Shown: positions 40,078 to 49,956, counted from the first letter of the stretch. The stretch: DNA of 64,000 nucleotides from Ectothiorhodospira shaposhnikovii (GCF_016584105.1 NZ_NRSM01000002.1:172712-236711), one strand, 5' to 3'. A program made the numbers and translations. Notes: a model not told the origin generated them from the letters alone.

Positions 40078-41598
40078 ATGCAACTTGCCGTCATCCGCAG
40101 CCGTGCCCAACTGGGCATCCAGGCCCCGCCGGTTCACATCGAGGTCCATCTGGCCAACGGGCTGCCCAGCTTTGCCATGGTGGGCCTGCCGGAAGTGGCC
40201 GTGAAGGAAAGCCGCGACCGGGTCCGGGCCGCCATCCAGACCAGTGGCTTCGAATTCCCCGCCCGCCGCATCACCGTCAATCTGGCACCGGCGGATCTGC
40301 CCAAGGAAGGCGGGCGCTTCGACCTGGGTATCGCCCTGGGCATCCTGGCGGCCTCGGGACAGATCCCCCTCAAAGCCTGCAACGGCCTGGAGTTCCTGGG
40401 AGAACTGGGCCTGACCGGTGAGCTGCGCCCGGTGCGCGGCGTACTGCCCGCGGCCATGGCGGCGGTGCAAACCGGACATACCCTGATGCTGTCCCGGGGC
40501 GATGCGGACGAGGCGGTGCTGGTGAACGGCGTGAACGTGATACCGGCGGACCATCTGCTGGAAGTCTGCGCCCACCTGCGCGACGCAGCCCCCCTCTCTC
40601 CCCATGTGCGGCCCCCGGCCGCCAAGGATGACCCGACAACGCAACCGGATCTGGCGGACGTGCGTGGCCAGCCCCAGGCCCGCCGTGCCCTGGAGGCCGC
40701 CGCCACCGGCGGCCATCACCTGCTGATGATAGGGCCACCCGGCACCGGCAAGACCATGCTGGCCAGCCGCCTACCGGGGCTGCTGCCGCCCATGAGCGAA
40801 ACCGAGGCCCTGGAAACCGCGGCCCTGCATGCCATCAGTCACCACGGCATCGACCCCGCCCGGTGGCGTACCCGTCCCTTCCGTACCCCCCATCACACCT
40901 GTTCGGGAATTGCGCTGGTGGGAGGCGGTTCACGCCCCAAACCCGGAGAGATCTCCCTGGCCCATAACGGAATCCTGTTCCTGGACGAACTGGCGGAGTT
41001 CGACCGCAAGGCTTTGGACGTGCTGCGTGAACCCCTGGAGACCGGCCGCATCTCCATTTCCCGCGCCGCCCGGCAGGCGGAGTTTCCGGCCCGCTTCCAG
41101 CTGGTGGCGGCGATGAATCCCTGCCCCCAGGGCTATGACTGCGACCTGGGACCCCACTGCCGCTGCACGCCGGAACAGCGTCGGCGGCACCGGGGGCGCA
41201 TCTCGGCCCCGCTGCTGGACCGGATCGATCTGTCCATCGAGGTGCCCCGGCTGCCGCGGGATGTGCTGATGGACCCTGGGCCGCCCCCGGAATCCACCGA
41301 GCAGGTCAGGTCGAGGGTGGCCGCCTGCCGGGACCGGCAGCTGGCGCGGCAGGGGAAACTGAACGCGGCCCTGTCCGGGCGGGAGACGGAAGGGATCTGT
41401 ACGCTGGCCCCGGCCCACCAACAGCTGCTGGAAACGGCCATGGACCGTTTCAGGCTCTCGGCTCGGGCCTATCACCGCATCCTGAGGGTCGCCCGCACCC
41501 TGGCGGACATGGATGGCGCGCCCCGGATCGAGGCGCACCACCTGATGGAAGCCCTGAGCTACCGGGCCATGGACCGCTGGCGGGCCAGCGAAGCCTGA
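40078..41598 (+). CDS. comM: ComM/YifB Mg-chelatase-like AAA+ ATPase
   Basis: The 506-residue protein starts at 40078 because GGAAGGAG precedes that ATG; an in-frame ATG at 40066 is less likely. It has the N-terminal Lon-like domain, a Walker A GPPGTGKT, LFLDELAEFDRKALDVLREPL and a zinc-like CPQGYDCDLGPHCRC. ComM is a hexameric helicase that extends branch migration during natural transformation, which fits the type IV pilus genes at the left edge. Confidence 0.95.
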   Translation: MQLAVIRSRAQLGIQAPPVHIEVHLANGLPSFAMVGLPEVAVKESRDRVRAAIQTSGFEFPARRITVNLAPADLPKEGGRFDLGIALGILAASGQIPLKACNGLEFLGELGLTGELRPVRGVLPAAMAAVQTGHTLMLSRGDADEAVLVNGVNVIPADHLLEVCAHLRDAAPLSPHVRPPAAKDDPTTQPDLADVRGQPQARRALEAAATGGHHLLMIGPPGTGKTMLASRLPGLLPPMSETEALETAALHAISHHGIDPARWRTRPFRTPHHTCSGIALVGGGSRPKPGEISLAHNGILFLDELAEFDRKALDVLREPLETGRISISRAARQAEFPARFQLVAAMNPCPQGYDCDLGPHCRCTPEQRRRHRGRISAPLLDRIDLSIEVPRLPRDVLMDPGPPPESTEQVRSRVAACRDRQLARQGKLNAALSGRETEGICTLAPAHQQLLETAMDRFRLSARAYHRILRVARTLADMDGAPRIEAHHLMEALSYRAMDRWRASEA

Positions 41599-41623
41599 GC
41601 ACTCACGGCCGGGGCCGGACGGA

Positions 41624-43444
41624 TCAGCCGCCGCTGGAGCGGGAGGCACGCTTGCGCTCGTGCTCCAGCAACAGCTTCTTGCGCACCCGGATCGCCTTGG
41701 GGGTGACTTCCACCAATTCATCGTCCTCGATGAATTCCAGGGCCTGCTCCAGGGACAGGCGCAGGGGCGGCGTCAGGATAATGTTCTCGTCGGAACCGGC
41801 GGCGCGGATGTTGGTGAGCTGCTTGGCCTTGAGAGGGTTCACCACCAGATCGTTGTCCCGGGTGTGGATGCCGATGACCATGCCCTCATAGACCTCTTCA
41901 CCGGGGCCGATGAACATGCGGCCACGCTCCTGCAGGTTGAACAGGGCAAAGCCCAGGGCCTTGCCGTTGCCGTTGGCGATCAGTACCCCGTTGTTGCGGG
42001 GGGCCACCGCGCCGGCGCGGAACTCGCCGTAACTGTCGAACACATGATGCAGGATGCCGGTGCCGGAGGTGGCGGTCAGGAATTCGGTCTGAAAACCGAT
42101 CAGGCCGCGGGAAGGCACCCGGTAGTCCAGACGCACCCGGCCCTTGCCGTCGGGGATCATGTCCAACAGCTCGCCGCGGCGGCTGCCCAGCTTTTCCATG
42201 ATGCCCCCCTGGTGCTGCTCCTCCACGTCCACCGTCACCATCTCATAGGGTTCTTCCTTGACCCCGTCGCGGGTGCGCACGATAACTTCCGGGCGGGACA
42301 CGCCCAGTTCGTAGCCCTCGCGGCGCATGTTCTCGATCAGGATGGACAGGTGCAGCTCACCCCGGCCGGACACGCGGAACTTGTCCGGATCGTCGGTCTC
42401 TTCCACCCGCAGGGCCACGTTGTGCTTGAGTTCTTCCATCAGGCGCTCGCGCAGGTTGCGGGAGGTGACGTACTTGCCGTCACGCCCGGCGAAGGGCGAG
42501 GTGTTGACCTGGAAGGTCATGCTCACGGTGGGCTCGTCCACCGTCAGGGCCTTGAGGGGTTCCACCGCGGCCGGGTCGCAAATGGTATCGGAGATGTAAA
42601 GCTCATCCATGCCGGTGAAGGCGATGATGTCACCGGCACGGGCCTCGGGGACTTCCATGCGATCCAGCCCCCGGAAGCCCAGAATCTGGAGCACGCGCCC
42701 GTTGCGCACATTGCCTTCCCGATCCATGACCTTGACGGAGGTATTGGTCCTGACCTTGCCCCGGCTGATGCGGCCGATCCCGATCAGACCCTGATAAGTG
42801 TTGTAGTCCAGGGAGGATACCTGCATCTGGAACGGACCTTCCGGGTCCACGGTGGGAGGCGGCACCTTGTCGACAACGGTCTGGAACAGGGGGTCCATGT
42901 TGCCGTCGGTCACACTTGGCTCCAGACCGGCAAAACCCTTGAGGGCGGAACAATACACCACGGGGAAATCGAGCTGTTCCTCGCTGGCGCCCAGGCGGTC
43001 GAAGAGGTCAAAGATCTGGTCCACCACCCAATCGGGACGGGCACCAGGACGGTCGATCTTGTTCACCACCACGATGGGGCGAAAGCCCATGGCGAAGGCC
43101 TTGGCGGTAACAAAGCGGGTCTGGGGCATGGGACCGTCGACCGCATCCACCAGCAACAATACGGAATCCACCATGGACAGCACCCGCTCCACCTCGCCGC
43201 CGAAATCGGCGTGGCCGGGGGTATCCACCACGTTGATCCGGTAGCCGTTCCACTCCAGGGCGGTGTTCTTGGCCAGGATGGTGATGCCCCGCTCCTTTTC
43301 CAGCGCGTTGGAGTCCATCATCCGCTCCACCACCTGCGCCCGGGCGTCCAGGGTTCCCGACTGCTGCAGCAGCTTGTCCACGAGGGTGGTCTTGCCATGG
43401 TCCACGTGGGCGATGATGGCGATGTTGCGAAGCTTGTCGGTCAT
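41624..43444 (-). CDS. typA: Translational GTPase TypA/BipA
   Basis: The 606-residue protein has an EF-Tu-like G domain ([42 protein letters not shown]) and BipA-specific C-terminal [18 protein letters not shown]. It acts in ribosome assembly at low temperature and stress. It is convergent with comM (25 bases apart). Confidence 0.97.
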   Translation of the reverse strand: MTDKLRNIAIIAHVDHGKTTLVDKLLQQSGTLDARAQVVERMMDSNALEKERGITILAKNTALEWNGYRINVVDTPGHADFGGEVERVLSMVDSVLLLVDAVDGPMPQTRFVTAKAFAMGFRPIVVVNKIDRPGARPDWVVDQIFDLFDRLGASEEQLDFPVVYCSALKGFAGLEPSVTDGNMDPLFQTVVDKVPPPTVDPEGPFQMQVSSLDYNTYQGLIGIGRISRGKVRTNTSVKVMDREGNVRNGRVLQILGFRGLDRMEVPEARAGDIIAFTGMDELYISDTICDPAAVEPLKALTVDEPTVSMTFQVNTSPFAGRDGKYVTSRNLRERLMEELKHNVALRVEETDDPDKFRVSGRGELHLSILIENMRREGYELGVSRPEVIVRTRDGVKEEPYEMVTVDVEEQHQGGIMEKLGSRRGELLDMIPDGKGRVRLDYRVPSRGLIGFQTEFLTATSGTGILHHVFDSYGEFRAGAVAPRNNGVLIANGNGKALGFALFNLQERGRMFIGPGEEVYEGMVIGIHTRDNDLVVNPLKAKQLTNIRAAGSDENIILTPPLRLSLEQALEFIEDDELVEVTPKAIRVRKKLLLEHERKRASRSSGG

Positions 43445-43492
43445 GGAGAAAACGGCCTGCCGCCGGGCGATTGTTGGGCAAAGGGGGCGAGG

Positions 43493-43498
43493 ATTATA
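43493..43498 (-). promoter_or_regulatory. Perfect -10 hexamer of typA
   Basis: TATAAT on the minus strand lies about 50 bases upstream of the typA ATG. No good -35 is seen at 16-18 bases. Confidence 0.4.
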
Positions 43499-43616
43499 CA
43501 GCCCGCGGGGTTACGCGGATACGGCGGGGCCGGTAAATCTCGCCACTGTGAGCGCATTCCCTGTTGGAATTGGGCATCATGGAGCCTGAAGACATGCCAC
43601 CTGAGGAGGCCTTCCC

Positions 43617-43976
43617 ATGAAGACCCGCTACCAGGACATTGATCCTTACCAGACACTGGATGGATCGGAAATCCGGGAACTCATGCATCCCCGACTGCAC
43701 GGTGAAGGTGCCCTGAGCCTGGCAGAGGCCCTGGTGCAACCCGGCGCCAGCACCCGACTGCACCGCCACCTGCAGACCGAGGAACATTATCACTTCACCC
43801 AGGGCGAAGGGATGATGTCCCTGGGGGACCAGGTCTTCCCGGTGAATACGGGAGACACGGTCAGGATACCGCCGGGGACCGCCCACAAGGTCATGAATAC
43901 CGGTAATGTGCCGCTGCGCATCCTCTGCGCCTGCGCGCCCGCCTACCGCCATGAAGACACGCAGATCCTGGACTGA
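43617..43976 (+). CDS. Small cupin-domain protein
   Basis: The 119-residue protein is a single cupin barrel: PGASTRLHRHLQTEEHYHFTQGEG holds motif 1 with two His and a Glu, and GDTVRIPPGTAHKVMNTG is motif 2. Cupins of this size are mannose-6-phosphate-isomerase-like or dioxygenase-like; the substrate cannot be read from sequence. Its stop is directly adjacent to the stop of the convergent ycgL with no gap. A GAGG precedes the start. Confidence 0.85.
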   Translation: MKTRYQDIDPYQTLDGSEIRELMHPRLHGEGALSLAEALVQPGASTRLHRHLQTEEHYHFTQGEGMMSLGDQVFPVNTGDTVRIPPGTAHKVMNTGNVPLRILCACAPAYRHEDTQILD

Positions 43977-44222
43977 TCAGACAGGTGCCTCGTTCTCCGC
44001 CGGCATCTGCAGATGAAACCCCCGACTTTTGAGGTTTGCCATCACCTGGGCGGCATCCTCCCGGGCCAGTCTGCGTTCGGGGGTCAGCTCAAACTCCAGG
44101 GCGAACACCGGGCCACCGAACACATCCAGCAACGTTTTCGGCAAGGACGAAAAGTCATCCTTTTTTGGCAGATAAAGATAAGTATCCTGCTTGCGACTGC
44201 TGCGATAAACGTAGCATGGCAT
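43977..44222 (-). CDS. ycgL: YcgL-domain protein
   Basis: The 81-residue protein starts MPCYVYRSSRKQDTYLYLPKKDDFSSLP, the YcgL signature, and continues GFHLQMP. The ATG at 44222 fits the family; an upstream in-frame TTG at 44264 is less likely. The family function is unknown. It is convergent with the cupin gene, stop codon to stop codon. Confidence 0.9.
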   Translation of the reverse strand: MPCYVYRSSRKQDTYLYLPKKDDFSSLPKTLLDVFGGPVFALEFELTPERRLAREDAAQVMANLKSRGFHLQMPAENEAPV

Positions 44223-44299
44223 GCCTTCGGCGTCGTGACTCAAACCGTCTTCTCCTTCGTTCAAGAATCAATACGTTGACGCGGAAACCTCGACAAGGC

Positions 44300-45043
44300 T
44301 CAATCCGCATCGAAAAACACGCCGGATTCATCGGGCGGGGGCGGTAATTCAGCTGGCGGCGGGACTCGCGGGACCGCACCCACCCGGTCCCACACCTCCA
44401 TGCGCTGGATGTCGCGGCGCAAATACTCGAAAGCCACATGCCCGCCCAAAATGACCTGCTGAAGATAAAGACTGGTGGAAGTGACGCCGATCAGATTGCC
44501 TTCTCGCACCACCCCGTCGGTCAATACCACGCGCATTCGCTCCCCTTCGAGCTGACGCAACTCCTCCGGAATTGCCGTGCGATAGGCCCTGGACGCAGGA
44601 CGCGCCGTTTCCGGCCGGAAGCTGGACGCCGGCGGCAAGGGCGTAACCGGCGCAAAAGGATCATGCTCCGCGATTTCAAGGGGCCGCCCGATCTCCTGCT
44701 CGATCTGACGGATCAGCGCCTGATTGGGCAACTCCACATCCCAGGGGCGGGTTACCGGCATGTGGATATCCACCCCCACGCCCAATCGATCCAGCGTCTC
44801 CTCAACGACACGGTCAGCCCCTCCGTAAAGTGCGCCGCCGAGGACCAGCAACCCCATTATCGATAGCAGAAAACCGGTTCGGGCCCTTCGCCAGTACAAC
44901 AAGACAAAGGCCAGCGACACCACAGGGACAAGGTTGATCACCCCCCAGATGAACTCCCGACGAAAACCTGCCACAACCACCAGCAGGTACCCCAGCAAGA
45001 CCATTACCGCACCCGTCAGCAAAGCGACATCCAACAAGGCCAT
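44300..45043 (-). CDS. Unrecognised membrane protein with Sm/SH3-like C-terminal domain
   Basis: I do not recognise this 247-residue protein. Three helices span residues 3-26, 31-51 and 57-75. A linker region (about 76-165) is followed by residues 168-218, MRVVLTDGVVREGNLIGVTS and LYLQQVILGG, which have the alternating hydrophobic and glycine pattern of an Sm/LSm or SH3-like barrel. A proline-rich acidic tail ends the protein. It sits 77 bases upstream of ycgL on the same strand and divergent from the fimT-like gene. Confidence 0.75.
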   Translation of the reverse strand: MALLDVALLTGAVMVLLGYLLVVVAGFRREFIWGVINLVPVVSLAFVLLYWRRARTGFLLSIMGLLVLGGALYGGADRVVEETLDRLGVGVDIHMPVTRPWDVELPNQALIRQIEQEIGRPLEIAEHDPFAPVTPLPPASSFRPETARPASRAYRTAIPEELRQLEGERMRVVLTDGVVREGNLIGVTSTSLYLQQVILGGHVAFEYLRRDIQRMEVWDRVGAVPRVPPPAELPPPPDESGVFFDAD

Positions 45044-45173
45044 GCGCGGACCCTCGATCCTTAAATCGGCTGGAAAAGTATAACAGGCCTACACTGTTTC
45101 ACCTTGGCTTGTCCATACCATATACCCGCGGTAAGCTGCCAGACAGCGGTCAACACCTCAGGGAGAGAGGCGC

Positions 45174-45692
45174 ATGCGCAGGGATACTGGCCTGACGATC
45201 ACCGAACTGCTCGTCACGGTTGCCGTTTTTGCCTTACTTGCCACCATCGGCATCCCCAGTTTTGCCGGAATGGCGCGGGAACAGCAACTGATCACCACCA
45301 CCAACACCTTCATCAACGCACTGTACGCTGCTCGCTGGGAAGCCGTGAAACGCGGCCATCACACCGTGCTGTGCCCATCCATGGATGGCCTCCAATGCGC
45401 GCCGGTTTCCTATGCGGAAGGGTGGATCATCGGCGTGGTGGAAAATACCGCCACGGGATCGCTCATTCAGCCCGACGAGGTCATTCGACACTTCGGCGCC
45501 GCACCCACTTCAGTGACCATCCATACCAACGGCACGATGGGCGAATACATCGCCTATCGCAACGACGGGCAGACTCGCCGCCTGAACGGTGCGCTGCAGA
45601 TGGGCTCGGTATGGCTATGCCATGGGGAGACGGGACGACGGGTCGTCATCAGCCGGACAGGACGGGCGAGAGTGGAGATCACGTCCTGCTGA
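45174..45692 (+). CDS. Type IV prepilin-like GspH/FimT protein
   Basis: The 172-residue protein has a prepilin leader MRRDTG followed by LTITELLVTVAVFALLATIGIPSF, with cleavage after Gly6 and the required Glu at +5. A GspH/FimT domain follows (TNTFINALYAARWEAVKRG). Such minor pilins prime type IV pilus assembly or bind DNA. It stands alone rather than in a pilus cluster. A GGGAGAGAGG ribosome site precedes it. Confidence 0.87.
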   Translation: MRRDTGLTITELLVTVAVFALLATIGIPSFAGMAREQQLITTTNTFINALYAARWEAVKRGHHTVLCPSMDGLQCAPVSYAEGWIIGVVENTATGSLIQPDEVIRHFGAAPTSVTIHTNGTMGEYIAYRNDGQTRRLNGALQMGSVWLCHGETGRRVVISRTGRARVEITSC

Positions 45693-45709
45693 CCGGAGGC
45701 AGAATTGCC

Positions 45710-45744
45710 GAAACCGCCCGGGCATCGACCGGGCGGTTTCTTGT
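45710..45744 (+). terminator. Intrinsic terminator after the FimT-like gene
   Basis: GAAACCGCCCGG (45710-45721) and CCGGGCGGTTTC (45729-45740) form a perfect 12-bp stem with a 7-base loop, followed by TTG. It can also serve the convergent HiPIP gene. Confidence 0.82.
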
Positions 45745-45750
45745 CAGGGA

Positions 45751-46077
45751 CTAGCGGGCCACCCAGGCGGTGCACCAGCCGTTGGCGGATACCAGCTTGC
45801 CGGGGAATACGGAGCAGGGGCCCCAGTCCTGGGCACTGGCATCGCTGTACAGAAGGCAGTTCAGGCAGGTCTGCCCATCCTCATAGGCGGGGTGCTGCAC
45901 GCTTGAGGCATCGTGCCGATATTCCAGAGCCTGAGCCGCGGGGTCATCCTCGCTCAGGCGTTCCATGGCCTTGGCCGTCGTGGTCCAGCCCAGTCCAGCC
46001 ACGGGTACGGCCAACAGGCCATAACTGCCGAACTTCAGAAAACGGCGCCGACTCAGGGTATTGTCGCGATCGTTCAT
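45751..46077 (-). CDS. High-potential iron-sulfur protein (HiPIP)
   Basis: The 108-residue protein has a twin-arginine signal (SRRRFLKFG) and a small mature domain with four cysteines at 71, 74, 88 and 102 (CLNC, GPCS, GWC), the HiPIP [4Fe-4S] pattern. The fold is held by aromatic residues near the C-terminus. HiPIP is a periplasmic electron carrier of purple and sulfur bacteria that can replace cytochrome c. It has an AGGAGAAGAG ribosome site. Confidence 0.95.
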   Translation of the reverse strand: MNDRDNTLSRRRFLKFGSYGLLAVPVAGLGWTTTAKAMERLSEDDPAAQALEYRHDASSVQHPAYEDGQTCLNCLLYSDASAQDWGPCSVFPGKLVSANGWCTAWVAR

Positions 46078-46272
46078 CGTCTCTTCTCCTGTGTGTTCGT
46101 CGTGACAGTCTCGCGGTATGCCCCTGGCATTCGAGTCCTGCGCCGGTCCCTGATATTCTGTCGTCCCGCCTTGGCAACGCAGGCTTGACCTACAAAAGCT
46201 GGGGGCACCGGATTCACCCTAGCGAACCCCGGCCATGGGCGCAAGTATCCTGGAGACCGCCTTCACGACCCT

Positions 46273-46278
46273 TATAAT
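46273..46278 (+). promoter_or_regulatory. -10 hexamer upstream of fetA
   Basis: A perfect TATAAT lies 62 bases before the fetA start at 46340, with a weak CTGGAG at -35. It supports starting fetA at 46340 rather than at upstream ATGs. Confidence 0.4.
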
Positions 46279-46339
46279 GAATCGATTTCGCTCCCCGGAC
46301 CGTCACCCCGCCCCTGCCCTCGCCGAAGATTCACAGAAC

Positions 46340-46942
46340 ATGCCCTTGCTGCTCCAGATCCAACAGCTTCGCACCCCCCGGATCGGTCCGCTGGACCTGG
46401 GCCTGGGCGCCGGAGAACTGGCCCAGGTGGCCGGCCCGTCCGGTGCCGGCAAGTCTCTGCTGCTGCGCGCCATCGCTGACCTTGACCGCAATGAGGGCCT
46501 GATCCGACTGGAAGGACAACCCCGACAGGCATGGACCGGCGCGGGTTGGCGCCGTCAGGTGGGTTACCTGCCGGCGGACCCGGCCTGGTGGGCGGATACG
46601 GTGGGTGAACACCTGCGGACAGGTGATGAGCGCTGGCTCGAAACCCTGGGCTTTGGCAAGGATGTGCGTGACTGGACCGTAGACCGTCTCTCCAGTGGTG
46701 AACGGCAACGGCTGGCCCTGGTACGGGTGCTGCAAAACCGGCCCCGGGCCCTGCTGCTGGACGAACCCACTGCCAATCTTGACCCGGACAACACCCGGAT
46801 CATGGAAGGCCTGATCCGGGATTATCTGCGTGAAAGCAACGCCGCAGCCCTGTGGGTCAGCCATGACGCAGACCAGCGCAAACGCCTGGGCGGCCGCCTC
46901 TTCCTGATGGAAAACGGTCGACTGACGGAGTCAAATCCATGA
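46340..46942 (+). CDS. fetA: ABC transporter ATP-binding protein FetA/YbbL
   Basis: The 200-residue ATPase has Walker A GPSGAGKS, an LSSGERQR signature, Walker B ALLLDEPTANLDP and the VSHDAD switch. It lies four bases into fetB by an ATGA overlap. FetAB (YbbLM) is linked to iron export and peroxide resistance in E. coli. The signature LSSGE instead of LSGGE is a common variant. Confidence 0.9.
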   Translation: MPLLLQIQQLRTPRIGPLDLGLGAGELAQVAGPSGAGKSLLLRAIADLDRNEGLIRLEGQPRQAWTGAGWRRQVGYLPADPAWWADTVGEHLRTGDERWLETLGFGKDVRDWTVDRLSSGERQRLALVRVLQNRPRALLLDEPTANLDPDNTRIMEGLIRDYLRESNAAALWVSHDADQRKRLGGRLFLMENGRLTESNP

Positions 46943-47736
46943 GTGTCATCGCCCTGTCACCCGTGGACCTTACTCTGGCGGCCCTGCTGGTGATCGCCCT
47001 GGCGGTGCTGACCAGCCGGGTGGGCATGGGGTTGTCGAAGAGCCTGCTGGTCTCGGCCACGCGCACCGTGGTGCAGCTGCTGCTGATCGGCCTGGTGCTC
47101 AAGACCCTGTTCGAGCATGCCGCCCTGCACTGGGTGGCCATCATGGCTCTGGTGATGCTGCTGGTGGCAGGCCGGGAAGTGGTGGCCCGGCAGGGGCGAC
47201 GATTCACTGGCTGGCGGGCCTACGGCATCGGCACCCTGGCCATGTTCGTGTCCGCCTTCACCGCCACGGTGTTCGCCCTGACCGTCATCATCGGCCCGGC
47301 CCCCTGGTGGGAACCCCAGTATGCCATCCCCCTGCTGGGCATGATGCTGGGCAACACCATGACCGGGATCGCCCTGGGCCTGGATCGACTGACTCAGTCC
47401 GCCTGGCAACAGCGCCGGGTGATCGAGGGGCGCCTGATCCTGGGACAAACCTGGGCTGAGGCGATCCAGGACATTCGCCGGGATGCCGCCCGCAGCGGCC
47501 TGATGCCCATCATCAATGCCATGGCGGCGGCGGGCATCGTCAGCCTGCCCGGCATGATGACCGGTCAGATCCTGGCGGGCACGCCGCCCATGGAGGCAGT
47601 GAAATACCAGATTCTGGTGATGTTTCTCATCACCGCGGGCACCGGATTCGGTACCCTGGGGGCCATCTGGCTGGGATCCCGACGACTGTTCGACGAGCGG
47701 GAGCGACTGCGGCTGGACCGTCTGAAGGCGGGATGA
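46939..47736 (+). CDS. fetB: ABC transporter permease FetB/YbbM
   Basis: The 265-residue protein has about six helices, with LLLIGLVLKTLF, YAIPLLGMMLGNTMTGIALGLDR and AAAGIVSLPGMMTGQILAG, characteristic of the YbbM/FetB (UPF0014) family. Its ATG overlaps the fetA stop. With FetA it forms an inner-membrane exporter, probably for iron or a related metal. Confidence 0.93.
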   Translation: MSVIALSPVDLTLAALLVIALAVLTSRVGMGLSKSLLVSATRTVVQLLLIGLVLKTLFEHAALHWVAIMALVMLLVAGREVVARQGRRFTGWRAYGIGTLAMFVSAFTATVFALTVIIGPAPWWEPQYAIPLLGMMLGNTMTGIALGLDRLTQSAWQQRRVIEGRLILGQTWAEAIQDIRRDAARSGLMPIINAMAAAGIVSLPGMMTGQILAGTPPMEAVKYQILVMFLITAGTGFGTLGAIWLGSRRLFDERERLRLDRLKAG

Positions 47737-47878
47737 ACCGCATTACGGCTCCAGCTGTCGAAAAGCCCGTTGCAGGCTCCCCGGGGGCATGGCATAGGGA
47801 GTATCATACGCCCGCTTTACCGGGGCGGCGGTCCCAATGACACCGCCCCTCCATTCGCGCTGATCGACAAGGCCCATC

Positions 47879-49759
47879 ATGACAGATTGGACGACGGATA
47901 ACGCCCGCCAGACCTACAACATCCCCCACTGGAACGGCGACTACTTCCACATCAATGAACAGGGCCGCGTGATCGTCCGGCCACCCGCCCATGCCCGGCA
48001 TCCGGGCGTGGACCTGTTCGAACTGGTGAACCATGTGTCCGGCCTGAACATCGATGTGCCGGTGCTGGTGCGTTTTCCGGACATCCTCTGCGATCGCGTG
48101 AAGCGACTCACCGAGGCCTTCGATCAGGCCATCGAGGACAACGAGTTCCCCGGCCGCTACACCGCCGTCTATCCCATCAAGGTGAATCAGCAGCGCAGCG
48201 TGGTGGAACGCATCCTCACCTGCGGCGGCGAGCGGGTGGGCCTGGAGGCAGGCAGCAAGCCGGAACTGATGGCGGTGCTGGCCCTGGCCCGCCCCGGCGG
48301 GGTGATCGTCTGCAACGGCTACAAGGACCGGGAATACCTGCGTCTGGCCATGATCGGCCAGCTGCTGGGACACCGGGTCTACATCGTCATCGAAAAACCC
48401 TCGGAGCTGAACGGCGTCATCGAGGCCGCCCGTGACCTGGGGGTCCGCCCCTCCCTGGGCATGCGGGTGCGGCTGGCCTCCATGGGCAAGGGCAAATGGC
48501 AGAACACCGGTGGCGAAAAGGCCAAGTTCGGCCTCTCCGCCGCCCAGGCCCTGAAGCTGCTGGACCAGCTGCGGGACCACGACATGCTGGACTGCATGCA
48601 GCTGCTGCATTTCCACATGGGTTCCCAGATCGCCAACATCCGCGATATCCAGTCGGGCATGTACGAGGCCTCCCGCTTCTTCGCCGAGCTGCATCGCCTG
48701 GGTGCCCCCATCCAGGTGGTAGACGCCGGCGGCGGCCTGGGGGTGGACTACGAGGGTACCCGCTCCCGCAACCTGTGTTCCATCAACTACAGCCTGCAGG
48801 ACTATGCCGACAGCCTGGTGCGCATCCTGGCCAACACCTGCCGGGAATACGACCTGCCGCCACCGGAGATCTTCACCGAGTCCGGTCGTGCCATGACCGC
48901 CCATCACGCGGTGCTGATCACCAACGTGATCGACACCGAGCGTGCGCCGGTGGCCGCCGACATCCAGCCCCCCGACGAGGAGGCCCCGGCGGTACTGCTG
49001 GACATGTGGAGCCTGTTTGAACGCACCGCCGAGAGTGCCCCCACCGAGGTCTTCCACACCATGGTGGACTGGCTGCGGGAAGTGCAGTCCATGTTCACCC
49101 ACGGCCTGCTGGACCTGGAGCACCGGGCCCTGGCGGAGCAGATCTATTTCGCCACCTGCCGACGCCTGCTGGCCCGGCATGCCCAGCGCCTGCCCCGGGA
49201 TATCGCCGACGAACTCACGGAAAAGCTCTCGGACAAGTATTTCTGCAACTTCTCCGTGTTTCAGTCCATCCCGGACGTCTGGGCCATCGACCAGATATTC
49301 CCCATCATGCCCCTGCACCGGCTGGACGAGCGCCCCACCCGACTGGGAGTACTGCAGGATCTCACCTGCGACTCCGACGGCCACGTGGACCGCTACGTGG
49401 ACGGCGAGACCATCGTCCCCAGTCTGCCCCTGCACGAATTCCGCCCCGGGGAACAGTATCTGCTGGGGATCTTCATGGTCGGGGCCTACCAGGAGATCCT
49501 GGGGGATCTGCACAACCTGTTCGGCGACACCGACGCCATCAACGTGGTGCTGACCCGGGACGGCGGCTACGAAGTGGTGGAACCGGAACAGGGGGACACG
49601 GTGGAGGAGCTGCTGCGCTACGTGCACTTCGACACCGAGCTGTTGGCAGGCGCCTATCGCACCAAGGTGGCGGCCGCGGGCCTGGACGAGGCCATGCAGC
49701 GTCAGATCCTCAAGGAACTGGACAACGGCCTGTCCGGGTACACTTACCTGGAAGACTGA
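47879..49759 (+). CDS. speA: Biosynthetic arginine decarboxylase
   Basis: The 626-residue PLP enzyme has the lysine motif YPIKVNQQRSVVE, the ALEAGSKPEL segment, GSQIANIRDI, VDAGGGLGVDYEG and the C-terminal TCDSDG. Length and motifs match SpeA. It converts arginine to agmatine for putrescine synthesis. It stands alone between fetAB and tRNA-Thr. Confidence 0.96.
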   Translation: MTDWTTDNARQTYNIPHWNGDYFHINEQGRVIVRPPAHARHPGVDLFELVNHVSGLNIDVPVLVRFPDILCDRVKRLTEAFDQAIEDNEFPGRYTAVYPIKVNQQRSVVERILTCGGERVGLEAGSKPELMAVLALARPGGVIVCNGYKDREYLRLAMIGQLLGHRVYIVIEKPSELNGVIEAARDLGVRPSLGMRVRLASMGKGKWQNTGGEKAKFGLSAAQALKLLDQLRDHDMLDCMQLLHFHMGSQIANIRDIQSGMYEASRFFAELHRLGAPIQVVDAGGGLGVDYEGTRSRNLCSINYSLQDYADSLVRILANTCREYDLPPPEIFTESGRAMTAHHAVLITNVIDTERAPVAADIQPPDEEAPAVLLDMWSLFERTAESAPTEVFHTMVDWLREVQSMFTHGLLDLEHRALAEQIYFATCRRLLARHAQRLPRDIADELTEKLSDKYFCNFSVFQSIPDVWAIDQIFPIMPLHRLDERPTRLGVLQDLTCDSDGHVDRYVDGETIVPSLPLHEFRPGEQYLLGIFMVGAYQEILGDLHNLFGDTDAINVVLTRDGGYEVVEPEQGDTVEELLRYVHFDTELLAGAYRTKVAAAGLDEAMQRQILKELDNGLSGYTYLED

Positions 49760-49775
49760 TCCATCATGGGACATG

Positions 49776-49813
49776 CCCCTGTTCTCCCGCCCAAGGCGGC
49801 GGGAAGACAGGGG
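49776..49813 (+). terminator. Hairpin after speA, possible terminator
   Basis: CCCCTGTTCTCCCGCC and GGCGGGAAGACAGGGG pair with two mismatches, 17 bases after the speA stop. No T-run follows, so termination would be weak. Confidence 0.45.
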
Positions 49814-49927
49814 CGGCCACATCGATGAAGGTCATGCCCATCCAGTCAGATAACGGGCGCTGGTGACGACGAGGGTCTTATGGTTGAACTGACCAGTGAC
49901 CATCCCTCATCAACTGGAATCGTCCTG

Positions 49928-49956
49928 TTGAGTCCTGGGCCCGCATGCTCTAGAAT
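49928..49956 (+). promoter_or_regulatory. Sigma-70 promoter of tRNA-Thr
   Basis: TTGAGT (49928-49933) and TAGAAT (49951-49956) are 17 bases apart. The start near 49963 gives a 70-base leader that contains a hairpin. Confidence 0.75.
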
